Positions 28,497 through 37,549 are shown, numbered from the stretch's first letter. The stretch is DNA of 64,000 bases from Rahnella bruchi (GCF_003614975.1 NZ_QZWI01000004.1:1-64000), one strand, 5' to 3'. Notes: generated from the sequence alone by a model not told the origin. Numbers and translations are program-made.

Positions 28497-29474
28497 ATGA
28501 GAAGTGTTCGCTTTTATCCGGAAGCCTGGCCGCTACATACGCCGTTCGTGATCTCCCGCGGAACCCGTACTGAAGCCCGCGTTGTGGCAGTTGAAATCGA
28601 AGAAAATGGCATTCGCGGTATTGGTGAATGCACGCCATATCCGCGTTATGACGAAAGCGAAAGCTCCGTAATGGCACAAATCGCCAGCGTGGTGACGGCC
28701 ATTGAGCGGGGTGCCAGTCGCGAACAGTTGCAACATTTGTTGCCAGCCGGCGCTGCGCGAAACGCACTCGACTGCGCACTGTGGAATTTGGAATCTCAGA
28801 CCCGCGGCCTCAGTTTGTGGCAACTGACCGATACCCAGCCTCTGGCGTTGGTCAGCATGGCGCAGACGGTCAGCATCGGTACTCCTGAGGAGATGGCTCA
28901 GGCTGCACTGGCGCTGCAAAAGCAGGGCGCGACGTTGCTGAAAATTAAACTCGACGACCGCCTGATCGCCGAAAGGCTGGTGGCTGTTCGCGCCGCCGTT
29001 CCGAATGCCTCGCTGATTGTCGATGCTAACGAAGCCTGGCAAAGCGACGGACTGGCTGCGCGTTGTCAGTTGCTGGCCGATTTAGGCATTCTGATGCTCG
29101 AACAACCGCTTCCGGCTGGGGAAGATTCCGCGCTGGAAAACTTCATTCATCCTCTGCCAATCTGCGCAGATGAAAGCTGTCATACCGTCGAAGGTTTGCC
29201 TGCACTGAAAAATCGCTATGACATGATCAACATTAAGCTGGATAAAACCGGCGGTCTGACCGGCGCACTCATGCTGGCGCAGGCTGCGCGTGAAACAGGG
29301 TTTGATATCATGCTCGGCTGTATGTTGTGTACATCGCGTGCCATTCGCGCCGCACTGGTGCTCACCGCAGACGCAAAATTTGTCGATCTCGACGGCCCGA
29401 CCTGGCTGGCGCAGGATGTCGAACCAGCACTGAAGTTTCATTGCGGTGGCATTGATATCGCCGGTTCCGCCTGA
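28497..29474 (+). CDS. ycjG: L-Ala-D/L-Glu epimerase
   Basis: Enolase-superfamily enzyme that epimerises L-Ala-D-Glu from recycled murein peptide so that it can be degraded. It is 325 aa (E. coli 321). Active-site residues can be placed: K149/K151 (LLKIKLD), metal ligands D177 (IVDANEAW), E202 (LEQPLP) and D225 (CADES), and K247 (INIKLDKTGG). The ATG at 28497 has AAAGGA upstream. It is followed by mppA, which binds murein tripeptide, so the two neighbours both serve murein recycling. Confidence 0.94.
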   Translation: MRSVRFYPEAWPLHTPFVISRGTRTEARVVAVEIEENGIRGIGECTPYPRYDESESSVMAQIASVVTAIERGASREQLQHLLPAGAARNALDCALWNLESQTRGLSLWQLTDTQPLALVSMAQTVSIGTPEEMAQAALALQKQGATLLKIKLDDRLIAERLVAVRAAVPNASLIVDANEAWQSDGLAARCQLLADLGILMLEQPLPAGEDSALENFIHPLPICADESCHTVEGLPALKNRYDMINIKLDKTGGLTGALMLAQAARETGFDIMLGCMLCTSRAIRAALVLTADAKFVDLDGPTWLAQDVEPALKFHCGGIDIAGSA

Positions 29475-29560
29475 ATTTTATCTCCTGCTGCTGCGGTTTT
29501 GTGCGCGAAGGCAAATCTGTAGCGATTTCTTATAGGGGATTGCGGCAGGTAATGATAAAA

Positions 29561-29602
29561 CTCCTGAATGTTTCAGGGCGTAGCCCTTTGTCCGTTCAGG
29601 AG
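29561..29602 (+). promoter_or_regulatory. Hairpin that sequesters the mppA ribosome binding site
   Basis: CTCCTGAA (29561-29568) is exactly complementary to TTCAGGAG (29595-29602), which contains the mppA Shine-Dalgarno AGGAG. Between them AGGGC-GTA-GCCCT (29575-29587) forms a nested five-pair hairpin. The folded leader would hide the ribosome binding site, suggesting translational control by temperature, a small RNA or a protein. It is seen in sequence only; function is inference. Confidence 0.6.
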
Positions 29603-29607
29603 AATTT

Positions 29608-31242
29608 ATGCCGCAGGGAAAATCATTTCCGCTTTTATCCTATTCCGTATGCGCTGCGCTGGTAGCTCTGACCCTTGGTCAGGCTATCGCCGCTCAGGTT
29701 CCCGCCGGTACGCAACTCGCTGCAAAACAGGAAATTGTCCGCCACATTAAAGATGAACCCGCTTCACTGGATCCGTCCAGGGTAGTCGGTTTGCCTGAGG
29801 CACAGGTTGCCCGCGATTTATTCGAAGGCCTGGTGAATCAGGACGCGACCGGTAAAAGCGTGCCGGGTGTTGCCGAAAGCTGGCAAAACCAGAACAATCA
29901 GGTATTCCTTTTCACCCTGCGCAAAGATGCCAGATGGTCGAATGGGGATCCGGTCACGGCGCAGGATTTTGTCTACAGCTGGCGGCGTCTGGTCGATCCG
30001 AAAGGTTCCACGACCGGTGCCTGGTTTGCCGCACTGGCCGGAATTGCTAACGCAGATGCCATCATCGCCGGAAAAATGCCCGTCGATAAACTGGGCGTAA
30101 CCGCCGTCAGCCCGACACTTTTGCGCGTCACGCTGGATAAACCGGTGCCGTATTTTGTTAGTCTGCTGGCGAATTTCAGCCTGTTCCCGGTGCATCAAGC
30201 GACGGTTGAAAAGTTTGGCAATGACTGGACCAAACCGGGCAATCTGGTGGGCAACGGCGCGTATGTGCTGAAAGACCGTGTAGTGAACGAAAAACTGGTG
30301 CTGGTGCCAAATCCGCATTACTGGGACCACGCGCATACTGTGCTAACCAAAGTGACTTTCGTGCCGATCAACAAAGAGTCCAACGCCACTAAACGCTATC
30401 TGGCCAACGATATTGATATCACCGAATCATTCCCGAAAGATCAGTACAAAATGCTGATGCATGATTTGCCGGGACAGGTTTATACGCCATATCAGCTCGG
30501 CACTTATTATTACGCTTTCAATACCCGTCGCGCGCCGACCGACGACGCGCGTGTGCGCCAGGCACTCTCCCTGAGTATCGACCGTAAAATCATCGCCGAA
30601 AAAGTGCTGGGCACCGGCGAAAAACCAGCGTGGCGTTTCACCCCTGATGTCACCAACGGTTTCAAACCGGTCGAAAGCGAGTTGCAACAGTATTCACAGG
30701 AAGAACTGAATGCACAGGCGAAAAGCCTGCTGGCGGCGGCAGGTTACGGCCCGTCAAAACCGCTGCATCTGACGCTGCTGTACAACACGTCTGAAAGCCA
30801 TCAGAAGATTGCCATTGCGGTGGCCTCGATGTGGAAAAAGACCCTGGGTGCGGATGTGAAACTGGTGAATCAGGAGTGGAAAACGTACATCGACAGCCGT
30901 AACACCGGCAATTTTGATGTGATTCGCGCTTCCTGGATCGGCGATTACAACGAAGCTTCGACATTCCTGTCGCTGCTGACTTCGACGCATAACGGTAATA
31001 TCAGCAAATTCAGCAGTGCGGAATATGACAAAGTGATTTCCGACGCCAGCCGTGAAACCAGCGAGGCGCGCCGCAATGATGATTACAACAAAGCTGAACA
31101 GATCATTGCCGGACAGGCACCGATTGCGCCGATTTATCAGTACACCAACGGGCGTTTGATAAAACCGTGGGTGAAAGGATACCCGATCACTAATCCTGAG
31201 GACGTGGCTTATAGTCAGGAAATGTACATTCTGAAGCATTGA
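29608..31242 (+). CDS. mppA: Murein tripeptide-binding protein MppA
   Basis: Periplasmic solute-binding protein of the OppA family (SBP_bac_5) that captures L-Ala-gamma-D-Glu-mDap for uptake through the Opp permease. It is 544 aa (E. coli 537) and closer to E. coli MppA than to OppA in blocks such as KQEIVRHIKDEPASLDP, GNGAYVLKDRVVNEKLV and SWIGDYNEASTFLSLLTS. The signal peptide spans about residues 1-29 (GQAIAA before QVPAG). AGGAG precedes the ATG and lies in a hairpin. No permease genes are adjacent, as in E. coli. Confidence 0.94.
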   Translation: MPQGKSFPLLSYSVCAALVALTLGQAIAAQVPAGTQLAAKQEIVRHIKDEPASLDPSRVVGLPEAQVARDLFEGLVNQDATGKSVPGVAESWQNQNNQVFLFTLRKDARWSNGDPVTAQDFVYSWRRLVDPKGSTTGAWFAALAGIANADAIIAGKMPVDKLGVTAVSPTLLRVTLDKPVPYFVSLLANFSLFPVHQATVEKFGNDWTKPGNLVGNGAYVLKDRVVNEKLVLVPNPHYWDHAHTVLTKVTFVPINKESNATKRYLANDIDITESFPKDQYKMLMHDLPGQVYTPYQLGTYYYAFNTRRAPTDDARVRQALSLSIDRKIIAEKVLGTGEKPAWRFTPDVTNGFKPVESELQQYSQEELNAQAKSLLAAAGYGPSKPLHLTLLYNTSESHQKIAIAVASMWKKTLGADVKLVNQEWKTYIDSRNTGNFDVIRASWIGDYNEASTFLSLLTSTHNGNISKFSSAEYDKVISDASRETSEARRNDDYNKAEQIIAGQAPIAPIYQYTNGRLIKPWVKGYPITNPEDVAYSQEMYILKH

Positions 31243-31262
31243 TATCTGGTAAAATCCAGCAT

Positions 31263-31302
31263 AAAAAAGCGCCCGCTGCACTTAACAGCGGGCGCTTTTA
31301 TT
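31263..31302. terminator. Bidirectional terminator mppA/MFS
   Basis: AAAAGCGCCCGCTG and CAGCGGGCGCTTTT form a 14-pair stem with a seven-nt loop and T-rich tracts on both strands, between convergent genes. Confidence 0.9.
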
Positions 31303-31314
31303 TTATCTCACCGC

Positions 31315-32517
31315 TCAGCGTTTACGGCTGAACAGACGAACCAGTAACGCGGCACCTGCGGCGATGGTCGCCAGCATCACCACGCCTGACCAACCACCGG
31401 CTTCCAGCGCTTTACTGCCCAAAGCCGCACCAGCCGACATGCCGATAAATACGACAGTGAACAGCAGGGCGTTCAGTCTGCCGCGTGCCGCAGGTTCAAG
31501 GCCGTAAACCAATGTCTGATGCGCAACCAGCGTGGCCTGAATACCTAAGTCAAAACCGATGGCACTCAGCACAATTAGCGCCAGCTGGGCATGTGGCGAC
31601 AACAGCGGCAGCAGGAACATCGCCGCAAAAGACACCATTACCAGCGCTGAACCCATCTGAGTGACACGCTCCGGGCCTTTTTTATCCGCTAACGCACCTG
31701 CCAGCGGCGCGGCTAGTGCACCTGCGGCTCCTGCCAGCCCGAATGCACCGGCCACAGCACTGCCAAGATGGAACTGTTCGTTAAGCATAATTGCCAGCGT
31801 TGACCAGAAAGCACTGAACGCCACCGACAGTAAACCCTGAGCCAGTGCCGCATGGCGCAGCGTTTTGTAACTGTTCCACAAACCAAACATCGAATGCAGC
31901 AGACCGGCATAACTGATGCGCGTATCCGGCGTGAAGCGTGGCAGAACCCGCCACAGCGCCACGCCAATCAGCGCAACACTCAGCGCAGCCAGCTGATACA
32001 TCACCCGCCAGCCGAAATACTCTGCCACAAAACCGCTTAACACCCGCGAGAGCAAAATCCCGACCAGCAGGCCGGTCATCACCGTGCCGACCGTTTTTCC
32101 GCGCTGCGCCGGCGGGGCAAGATGCGCTGATGCCGGGACGATATCCTGCGCCATTGTCGCACCAATACCGGTGATCAAACTGGCCACCAGCAGACCGTGA
32201 ATGCCCGGCACAAATCCGCAGAGCAGCAGGGCGGCGGCCAGTAAAATACTTTTCAGCAGAATAATGGTACGGCGGTCATGACGGTCGCCCAGCGGAATGA
32301 GAAATAAAATGCCCAGCGCATATCCGGCCTGTGTCAGCGTCGGGATCAACCCGACCGATGTGGTGCTGGCGTTGAGATTTCCGCCCATAATGCCGAGCAT
32401 CGGCTGACTGTAGTAAATCGAAGCGACGCTGAGCCCGGCACCGGCGGCCAGAGTAAAAATGATTTTGCCGGAAAGGGCTGAGTCGTTAACAGCGGTAGTA
32501 CCAGAGAGTTCTGACAT
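31315..32517 (-). CDS. MFS transporter (YgaY/YnfM-like)
   Basis: Inner membrane transporter of the major facilitator superfamily, 400 aa with about twelve hydrophobic segments. The loop motif LGDRHDRRTIILLKSI sits between the second and third segments and ADKKGPERV in the central loop. It resembles E. coli YgaY/YnfM-type proteins of unknown substrate. The ATG at 32517 has AGGAAA upstream. It is divergent from a LysR-type gene across 113 bp, a common arrangement in which the regulator controls the transporter. Confidence 0.82.
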   Translation of the reverse strand: MSELSGTTAVNDSALSGKIIFTLAAGAGLSVASIYYSQPMLGIMGGNLNASTTSVGLIPTLTQAGYALGILFLIPLGDRHDRRTIILLKSILLAAALLLCGFVPGIHGLLVASLITGIGATMAQDIVPASAHLAPPAQRGKTVGTVMTGLLVGILLSRVLSGFVAEYFGWRVMYQLAALSVALIGVALWRVLPRFTPDTRISYAGLLHSMFGLWNSYKTLRHAALAQGLLSVAFSAFWSTLAIMLNEQFHLGSAVAGAFGLAGAAGALAAPLAGALADKKGPERVTQMGSALVMVSFAAMFLLPLLSPHAQLALIVLSAIGFDLGIQATLVAHQTLVYGLEPAARGRLNALLFTVVFIGMSAGAALGSKALEAGGWSGVVMLATIAAGAALLVRLFSRKR

Positions 32518-32630
32518 AACGTAATTTCCTGATGAATGAGTTCACGGGTGGTGCGCGTTGAAAGCATTCTTCACGGAATTGGTTATAAGTGGTAGCCTGC
32601 ACAAAGGTAAAACAGTTATACGTGAGGCGT

Positions 32631-33578
32631 ATGAGCATGCCCGTCCAGACCCCCATCACCAGCGGCATTGACCGGATCGATCTGATGCAGACTTTTGTGC
32701 GGATTGTTGAAAGTGGCAGCCTTTCCGCAGCCGCTGTGCAGCTGAGCACCAGCCAGCCGACGGTCAGCCGTCGTTTGCAGTCGCTCGAACGCCTGCTTGG
32801 CGCGAAACTGATCCTGCGCACCACGCATGCCATGAAGCTTACCGACGATGGTGAACGTTGCTATGAACAGGCAAAACTCGTGCTGGAACGCTGGGCGGCG
32901 CTGGAAGACCAACTGAGCGGCGCAGGGGATGCACCGGTTGGGATTTTACGGGTACGCGCGCCGCACGCGTTCGGGCAGGATCAGCTTATTGCGCCGTTAA
33001 CCCGTTATTTGCAGCGATATCCGAATCTTTCGGTGGACTGGATGCTCAACGACCGCACGCCGGATTTTATCGCCGAAGATATCGATTGTGCGATTCAGGT
33101 CGGAAATGTGCCGGATCCATCAATGGTGGCCATCTTGCTGGCGGAAGTGCCGCGCATCGTGGTGGCGACACCGGAATTATTACAGCAAAATCCAGTCAGA
33201 CGGGTCAGCGAACTGAAAGACTTGCCCTGGATTTCCCTGAGTACTTTTTATCGAAATGACGTCACGTTGCGCCACGATAATGACGGGCATATGGAAAGTT
33301 GTCCCATCGTGCCACGTCTGGCGACGGACAGTTTATACGCCGTACGTAAAGCCGCGCTGTCGGGATTAGGCGCGGGCATAGTTTCCGCATGGGTGGTGAA
33401 AGAAGACCTTGAAGCAGGGCGTTTGCAGCGCGTATTACCGGGCTGGAATGCTTTGCCGCTGCCGGTATATCTGGTGTATCCGTATTCCAGTTATTATCCG
33501 GCGCGGCTGCGGAAATTTCTTGAAATGATGCGCAGCGTCATGCCGGAACTGGCAGAAATGCAGGCACCGGGCGGATAG
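32631..33578 (+). CDS. LysR-type regulator divergent from the MFS gene
   Basis: LysR family transcription factor of 315 aa. The N-terminal helix-turn-helix is at about residues 18-75 (DLMQTFVRIVESGSLSAAA, STSQPTVSRRLQSLERLLG), with the effector-binding domain after that. The subfamily is the CrgA/YafC-like one (APHAFGQDQLIAPLTRYL). The ATG at 32631 was chosen because GTGAGG lies immediately upstream and the HTH then sits at the usual distance. The likely target is the divergent MFS gene; the effector is unknown. Confidence 0.85.
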   Translation: MSMPVQTPITSGIDRIDLMQTFVRIVESGSLSAAAVQLSTSQPTVSRRLQSLERLLGAKLILRTTHAMKLTDDGERCYEQAKLVLERWAALEDQLSGAGDAPVGILRVRAPHAFGQDQLIAPLTRYLQRYPNLSVDWMLNDRTPDFIAEDIDCAIQVGNVPDPSMVAILLAEVPRIVVATPELLQQNPVRRVSELKDLPWISLSTFYRNDVTLRHDNDGHMESCPIVPRLATDSLYAVRKAALSGLGAGIVSAWVVKEDLEAGRLQRVLPGWNALPLPVYLVYPYSSYYPARLRKFLEMMRSVMPELAEMQAPGG

Positions 33579-33754
33579 AAATATTCTGCTATATCGCGAA
33601 ACATTAAACAGAGTTGCCTTAACACCTTTTTCCAAATCCGGTGGCATGATCTGGCAATGCATTCAGGTGCGTGAATTCACCCTGATCTGACTTTTTGAAT
33701 TTCAGTGACTTAACGCTAGACTTAAAAAGATAACGCAGAAAAGCGAGGAATATC

Positions 33755-34738
33755 GTGGAAGTTATTAAGGGAAAAGAATTACAAGTTTCAGATGCGGTTT
33801 ACGCCTTGCAGATGGACGGTCAGGGCGGGGTGAATAATATCAGCCCGCAATGCGTCGCCAGCGAAGAAAAGCCCTGCTGGCTGCATCTGGACTACACACT
33901 CCCCGCCAGTGAGCAGTGGATTAACAGCACGCCTGTGCTACCCGATACCGTGCGTCAGGCGCTGGCCGGTGACAGCGTTCGTCCAAAAGTGGTGCGTGTG
34001 GGGGAAGGTACGTTAATCACGCTGCGCAGTATCAACCTCAATGCGGATTCGCGCCCTGATCAGCTGGTCACTATTCGCGTTTATCTCACGGACAAAATGA
34101 TCGTCTCTACGCGACACCGGAAAGTGTTCTCGATGGAGGAGATGCTCAGTGATATGAAATCCGGCAGCGGGCCGAAGAATACCGGCCGCTGGCTGGTGGA
34201 AATTTGCGATGCGCTGACCGATCAGACCAGTAATTTTATCGAAGATTTGCATGACAACATCATCGATATTGAAGATGACCTGATGGAACAGCAGGTGCCG
34301 GAGCGCGGTCAGATGGCGCTGCTGCGCAAACAACTCATCGTTTTACGCCGCTATATGGCGCCGCAGCGCGATGTGTTTTCCCGTCTGGCCAGCGAACGTC
34401 TGCCGTGGATGAATGACGATGATCGCCGTCTGATGCAGGAAATCTCCGATCGTCTGGGACGCGGGCTGGATGATCTCGATGCCAGCATTGCGCGTACAGC
34501 AGTGTTGTCGGATGAAATCAGCTCGCTGATGGCCGACTCCCTGAACCGTCGTACCTATACCATGTCGCTGCTGGCGATGGTTTTCCTGCCAGCGACATTC
34601 CTGACTGGCCTGTTTGGCGTTAACTTAGGCGGCATTCCGGGTAATACGTCACCGTTTGGTTTCGGGATTTTCTGTGCCTGTCTGGTGGCATTAGGTGGCG
34701 GCGTGGCGTTGTGGATGAAGAAAAGCCGGTGGTTATAA
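33755..34738 (+). CDS. zntB: Zinc transporter ZntB
   Basis: Inner membrane zinc transporter of the CorA family, 327 aa as in E. coli. It has a long cytoplasmic N-terminal domain and two C-terminal membrane helices; the family loop signature GVN occurs in [14 protein letters not shown] just after the first helix. The start is GTG at 33755 with AGGA upstream, giving the E. coli-like N-terminus (MEVIKGKEL). It converges on the sRNA gene fnrS, as in E. coli. Confidence 0.95.
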   Translation: MEVIKGKELQVSDAVYALQMDGQGGVNNISPQCVASEEKPCWLHLDYTLPASEQWINSTPVLPDTVRQALAGDSVRPKVVRVGEGTLITLRSINLNADSRPDQLVTIRVYLTDKMIVSTRHRKVFSMEEMLSDMKSGSGPKNTGRWLVEICDALTDQTSNFIEDLHDNIIDIEDDLMEQQVPERGQMALLRKQLIVLRRYMAPQRDVFSRLASERLPWMNDDDRRLMQEISDRLGRGLDDLDASIARTAVLSDEISSLMADSLNRRTYTMSLLAMVFLPATFLTGLFGVNLGGIPGNTSPFGFGIFCACLVALGGGVALWMKKSRWL

Positions 34739-34762
34739 GTCGTTAACCTGCTGAAAAAAAGC

Positions 34763-34887
34763 AAAAAAAAAGCCGGTCATAAGACCGGCGTCGTTCGAAT
34801 TAAATTGTGCTATGCATTAATTCTAAAAATTTGGAAATAAGACAATATGGAGCACAACGCCCATCGCTTGACGTTGCATTCACCTGC
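34763..34887 (-). ncRNA. fnrS: FnrS small regulatory RNA
   Basis: Hfq-dependent sRNA made under anaerobic conditions, repressing genes of aerobic metabolism and oxidative stress. Read on the minus strand from 34887, the 5' part GCAGGTGAATGCAACGTC and the next 29 nt differ from my memory of E. coli FnrS at only one position. The sequence TGCATAGCACAATT in the middle and the terminator GCCGGTC-TTAT-GACCGGC with nine T at the 3' end are also as in E. coli. Length is about 125 nt (E. coli about 122). The position beside zntB is conserved. An FNR site lies 42 bp upstream and TATCTA forms the -10. Confidence 0.92.
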
Positions 34888-34922
34888 GAAATAGATACTG
34901 CACCGATTCCGCGATTCTAATG

Positions 34923-34936
34923 TTGATTTCGCTCAA
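34923..34936 (-). promoter_or_regulatory. FNR-binding site of fnrS
   Basis: TTGAT-TTCG-CTCAA matches the FNR consensus TTGAT-N4-ATCAA at nine of ten positions. Its centre is about 42 bp upstream of the predicted FnrS 5' end, the class II activation position. It could also affect the plus-strand gene starting at 35024. Confidence 0.8.
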
Positions 34937-35023
34937 TCTTTTTGAGGTTTATCGCTCTGTGAAGAGCACTGTCAGGCACTTTTGCCGGGTTGCGCTCACT
35001 TTTGGACAAAACAGGAGTTTGCT

Positions 35024-35701
35024 TTGCATACCAGGGAAATGATTCTTCAGGCATATGAAAATACGAACCATAAAACGCTGAATGTTTGGCACGAGCATAC
35101 GGGAACGGGAGTTGTCAGGACTGAACCTTTTTATCATCCGGATCGTCTGGCCATCACCAGCGGCAACCGCGCCGGGCCGTCGATGAGCGGATTACTGGCA
35201 GATATCACAAAGGCGGCGCAGGGCGATGCACTGGCTGATGTCGCGCCACCGGATGGCCTGCACTTTACCTTTTTTGCCGTCACGCAGGCGCTTTACGATC
35301 GGCCTAAAGATGCGGAAGATCTCGACGGGCTGATTGAAATTTTTAACCAGCACTGCCGTGGTCATATAATGCATATCAGCGATTTGCGACTGATTGCATT
35401 ACCGGATCAGCTGCTGCTGGCCGGATTTCCTGATGAAGAAAGTTTACGTGTGCGGCAGGCACTGGTGGACCATCTCCTCACTACGCAGTGGGCGGGGAAA
35501 ATACGTGAGCGATTTCCGAATACTGAGATCCCCCAAATTTTCTGGCACAGCACGCTTATGCGCTACAGTGCGCAATATTTACCGTCGGCTTTGCGGGAGT
35601 TCTTCCTGCACAACCAGCAGCAAAACTTTGGTTCACTCAGCCTGCCGGTGAAACTGGTCATGACCAATTACAACTGGACTGACACTTTTACGCTGGCCTG
35701 A
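35024..35701 (+). CDS. Putative 2H phosphoesterase superfamily protein
   Basis: I do not recognise the family by name. Two H-x-T-x motifs are visible 95 residues apart, HFTF (80-83, in GLHFTFFAVTQ) and HSTL (175-178, in IFWHSTLMRYS). That is the catalytic signature of 2H phosphoesterases, enzymes acting on 2'-5' RNA bonds or cyclic phosphates. The protein is 225 aa, soluble, without signal peptide. The start is uncertain: TTG 35024 has AGGAG with ideal six-nt spacing, while ATG 35039 has AGGGA very close. It stands alone between fnrS and ttcA. Function is inferred from the motifs only. Confidence 0.6.
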   Translation: MHTREMILQAYENTNHKTLNVWHEHTGTGVVRTEPFYHPDRLAITSGNRAGPSMSGLLADITKAAQGDALADVAPPDGLHFTFFAVTQALYDRPKDAEDLDGLIEIFNQHCRGHIMHISDLRLIALPDQLLLAGFPDEESLRVRQALVDHLLTTQWAGKIRERFPNTEIPQIFWHSTLMRYSAQYLPSALREFFLHNQQQNFGSLSLPVKLVMTNYNWTDTFTLA

Positions 35702-35706
35702 AAATG

Positions 35707-35729
35707 AAAAAGCCCGCGTAAGCGGGCTT
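35707..35729. terminator. Terminator of ttcA, possibly bidirectional
   Basis: AAGCCCGC and GCGGGCTT form an eight-pair stem with a GTAA loop. A five-T tract follows on the minus strand (ttcA side); on the plus strand the tract is short. Confidence 0.8.
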
Positions 35730-35755
35730 CTGAGATGCAGATACGGGCGTGGAAA

Positions 35756-36691
35756 TTATTTAATTTCTAACACGTTCAGACGCTCAACCGGTGAAGTGGT
35801 TTCATCATCTTCCGGCTGCCAGCCAACAGGTTGCATCGGGATATCTTCACGGTCAAAAGCCAGATCTCCGCCGTCAATCACTTCGCCACCATGCTTAATC
35901 CCTTTGAAATCAAAAAGATTCATGTCATTCAGATGTGAAGGCACTACATTTTGCATCGCGCTGAACATGGTTTCGATACGGCCAGGGTATTTTTTGTCCC
36001 AGTCATTGAGCATGTCACCGATAACCTGACGCTGCAGGTTTGGCTGCGAGCCGCACAGGTTACAAGGGATGATCGGGTATTCACGCGCAATTGCGAAACG
36101 CTCGATGTCTTTCTCGCGGCAGTACGCCAGCGGACGGATCACAATGTGTTTGCCATCATCACTCATCAGTTTTGGTGGCATTCCTTTCAGCTTGCCGCCG
36201 TAGAACATATTGAGGAACAAGGTTTGCAGAATGTCATCGCGATGGTGACCCAGCGCAATTTTAGTACAACCCAGTTCACTGGCGGTGCGGTATAAAATCC
36301 CGCGACGCAGACGTGAGCACAGAGAGCAGGTTGTTTTACCTTCCGGAATTTTATCTTTAACGATGGAATAGGTGTCTTCGGTGACAATCTTGTATTCCAC
36401 GCCAAGCGTTTCCAGATACTCCGGCAGAATATGCGCAGGGAACCCTGGTTGCTTCTGATCCAGGTTAACCGCAATAAGTGAGAAATTCACCGGTGCGCTT
36501 TGTTGCAGATTGCGCAAAATTTCCAGCATGGTGTAACTGTCTTTCCCGCCAGAAAGACAAACCATAATACGGTCACCTTCTTCGATCATGCCGAAATCAG
36601 CGATCGCTTTACCCACGTCACGGCGCAGGCGTTTTTGTAATTTATTCAGATTGTATTGCACACTTCTATTATCTGTTTGATTTTCTTGCAT
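35756..36691 (-). CDS. ttcA: tRNA 2-thiocytidine synthetase TtcA
   Basis: Iron-sulfur, ATP-dependent enzyme that makes 2-thiocytidine at position 32 of certain tRNAs. The PP-loop SGGKDS is at 47-52; the cluster cysteines are C122/C125 ([12 protein letters not shown]) with a downstream CNLC. I chose ATG 36691, which gives 311 aa, exactly the E. coli length and N-terminal spacing; ATG 36712 would add seven residues (MNKALTK) encoded next to the prophage scar. In E. coli, ttcA is the attachment site of the Rac prophage, and an integrase remnant lies 45 nt upstream here. Confidence 0.95.
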   Translation of the reverse strand: MQENQTDNRSVQYNLNKLQKRLRRDVGKAIADFGMIEEGDRIMVCLSGGKDSYTMLEILRNLQQSAPVNFSLIAVNLDQKQPGFPAHILPEYLETLGVEYKIVTEDTYSIVKDKIPEGKTTCSLCSRLRRGILYRTASELGCTKIALGHHRDDILQTLFLNMFYGGKLKGMPPKLMSDDGKHIVIRPLAYCREKDIERFAIAREYPIIPCNLCGSQPNLQRQVIGDMLNDWDKKYPGRIETMFSAMQNVVPSHLNDMNLFDFKGIKHGGEVIDGGDLAFDREDIPMQPVGWQPEDDETTSPVERLNVLEIK

Positions 36692-36713
36692 TTTAGTTAG
36701 CGCTTTATTCATT

Positions 36714-36733
36714 TAGGGGCACTGTAGGGGCAC
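36714..36733. repeat. Direct repeat at the ttcA/integrase junction
   Basis: TAGGGGCAC occurs twice, at 36714-36722 and 36725-36733, separated by two bases. It lies between ttcA and the integrase remnant, where an attachment-site core or integrase arm sites would be expected. The role is inference. Confidence 0.5.
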
Positions 36734-36736
36734 GGC

Positions 36737-36951
36737 CTACAATGCGAGTTTCTGGTTTAGCATGCTGATCTGCTCGCCATTCATTTCCTGAATCCAGGCT
36801 GAATAGATCTCATAGACCATCTGGGCAGTTTCATGACCCATCGGCGCGGCAATAAAAGAGGGATTAGCCCCCGCAGTTAACATCCAGCACGCGTAAGTGT
36901 GGCGCGTATGATACGGATTACGCCGCCGAATGTCAGCGCGTTTTATAGCGG
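36737..36951 (-). pseudogene. C-terminal remnant of a phage tyrosine integrase
   Basis: Only the last ~71 codons remain open, from just after a TAA at 36954 to the TAG at 36737; no start codon or N-terminal domain exists. The peptide carries the tyrosine recombinase core: RRRNPYHTRHTYACWMLTAG (box II His and Arg), then MGHETAQMVYEIYSAWI with the GH pair and a nucleophile tyrosine. It is clearly related to P2/lambda-like integrases. Its place directly upstream of ttcA, the Rac integration site in E. coli, marks it as a scar of a lost prophage. Confidence 0.88.
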
Positions 36952-37058
36952 ATTAAGAAAGGGAAGGGTTTGGTGGTAAAAGGTGGCGGCAAATGACAAC
37001 CTGCTGACCCACTTTACAGTCAGCACAGCAGGTATTGATACACTCACTTTCGCGATAA

Positions 37059-37349
37059 TTATTTCGCGCAATACACTCTGGCTTCGCGAGGCGTGTATAT
37101 GCCAAGCGTGACAACACGAAGCAGCACATCCATACCGGATTCCTGCACTTCTGTACGAACAACTTTATTTGCGCCGCCGCAGATTAGGGCTGCATCTATA
37201 GTGTGTTCCTGCCCGATGCCATTAACGAAGAAAGCTTGTTTGGTCACGTGGGCGGGCTGTACGGCGACATCATCGTGGATCTTAAATGTTTGCTGAGCAC
37301 AACCTGACAATGCTGTTACTGCAAGAACCGCGATCATTATTTTTTTCAT
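37059..37349 (-). CDS. bor: Bor-family lipoprotein (phage-derived)
   Basis: Outer membrane lipoprotein of 96 aa homologous to phage lambda Bor / Iss (lambda Bor 97 aa). The lipobox is LSGC with C17; the remaining chain matches Bor in AQQTF, FFVNGIGQ, TIDAALICGGA and VTLGIYTPREARVYC. Bor is expressed from prophages and increases serum resistance in E. coli. The gene lies next to the integrase remnant and is likely a surviving lysogenic-conversion gene. The reading frame is intact; the ribosome binding site is weak. Confidence 0.88.
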   Translation of the reverse strand: MKKIMIAVLAVTALSGCAQQTFKIHDDVAVQPAHVTKQAFFVNGIGQEHTIDAALICGGANKVVRTEVQESGMDVLLRVVTLGIYTPREARVYCAK

Positions 37350-37549
37350 AATAACTCATATTGATAATAAAGAAGTGAAACCATAGTTTCTTTCTTGCAG
37401 GGGGCTTTACATATCCGACCACTCGTTATTTTTAGTTATTAAACTCTCTGGTTTACTTCGTGTTGAAGTATGTAATGAAGGGTGTTTTTATTTGTTGTTT
37501 TAAGGAATTTCTAAGGTTGCTGAAAGGTTAATAGCTGAATGATAAGCAT

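Noticed and set aside
36953-37162. Cys-rich minus-strand frame overlapping the 3' end of bor (CINTCCADCKVGQQVVIC)
   Set aside because: The C-terminal part is cysteine-patterned and might be a phage relic, but most of the frame overlaps bor and there is no start signal.
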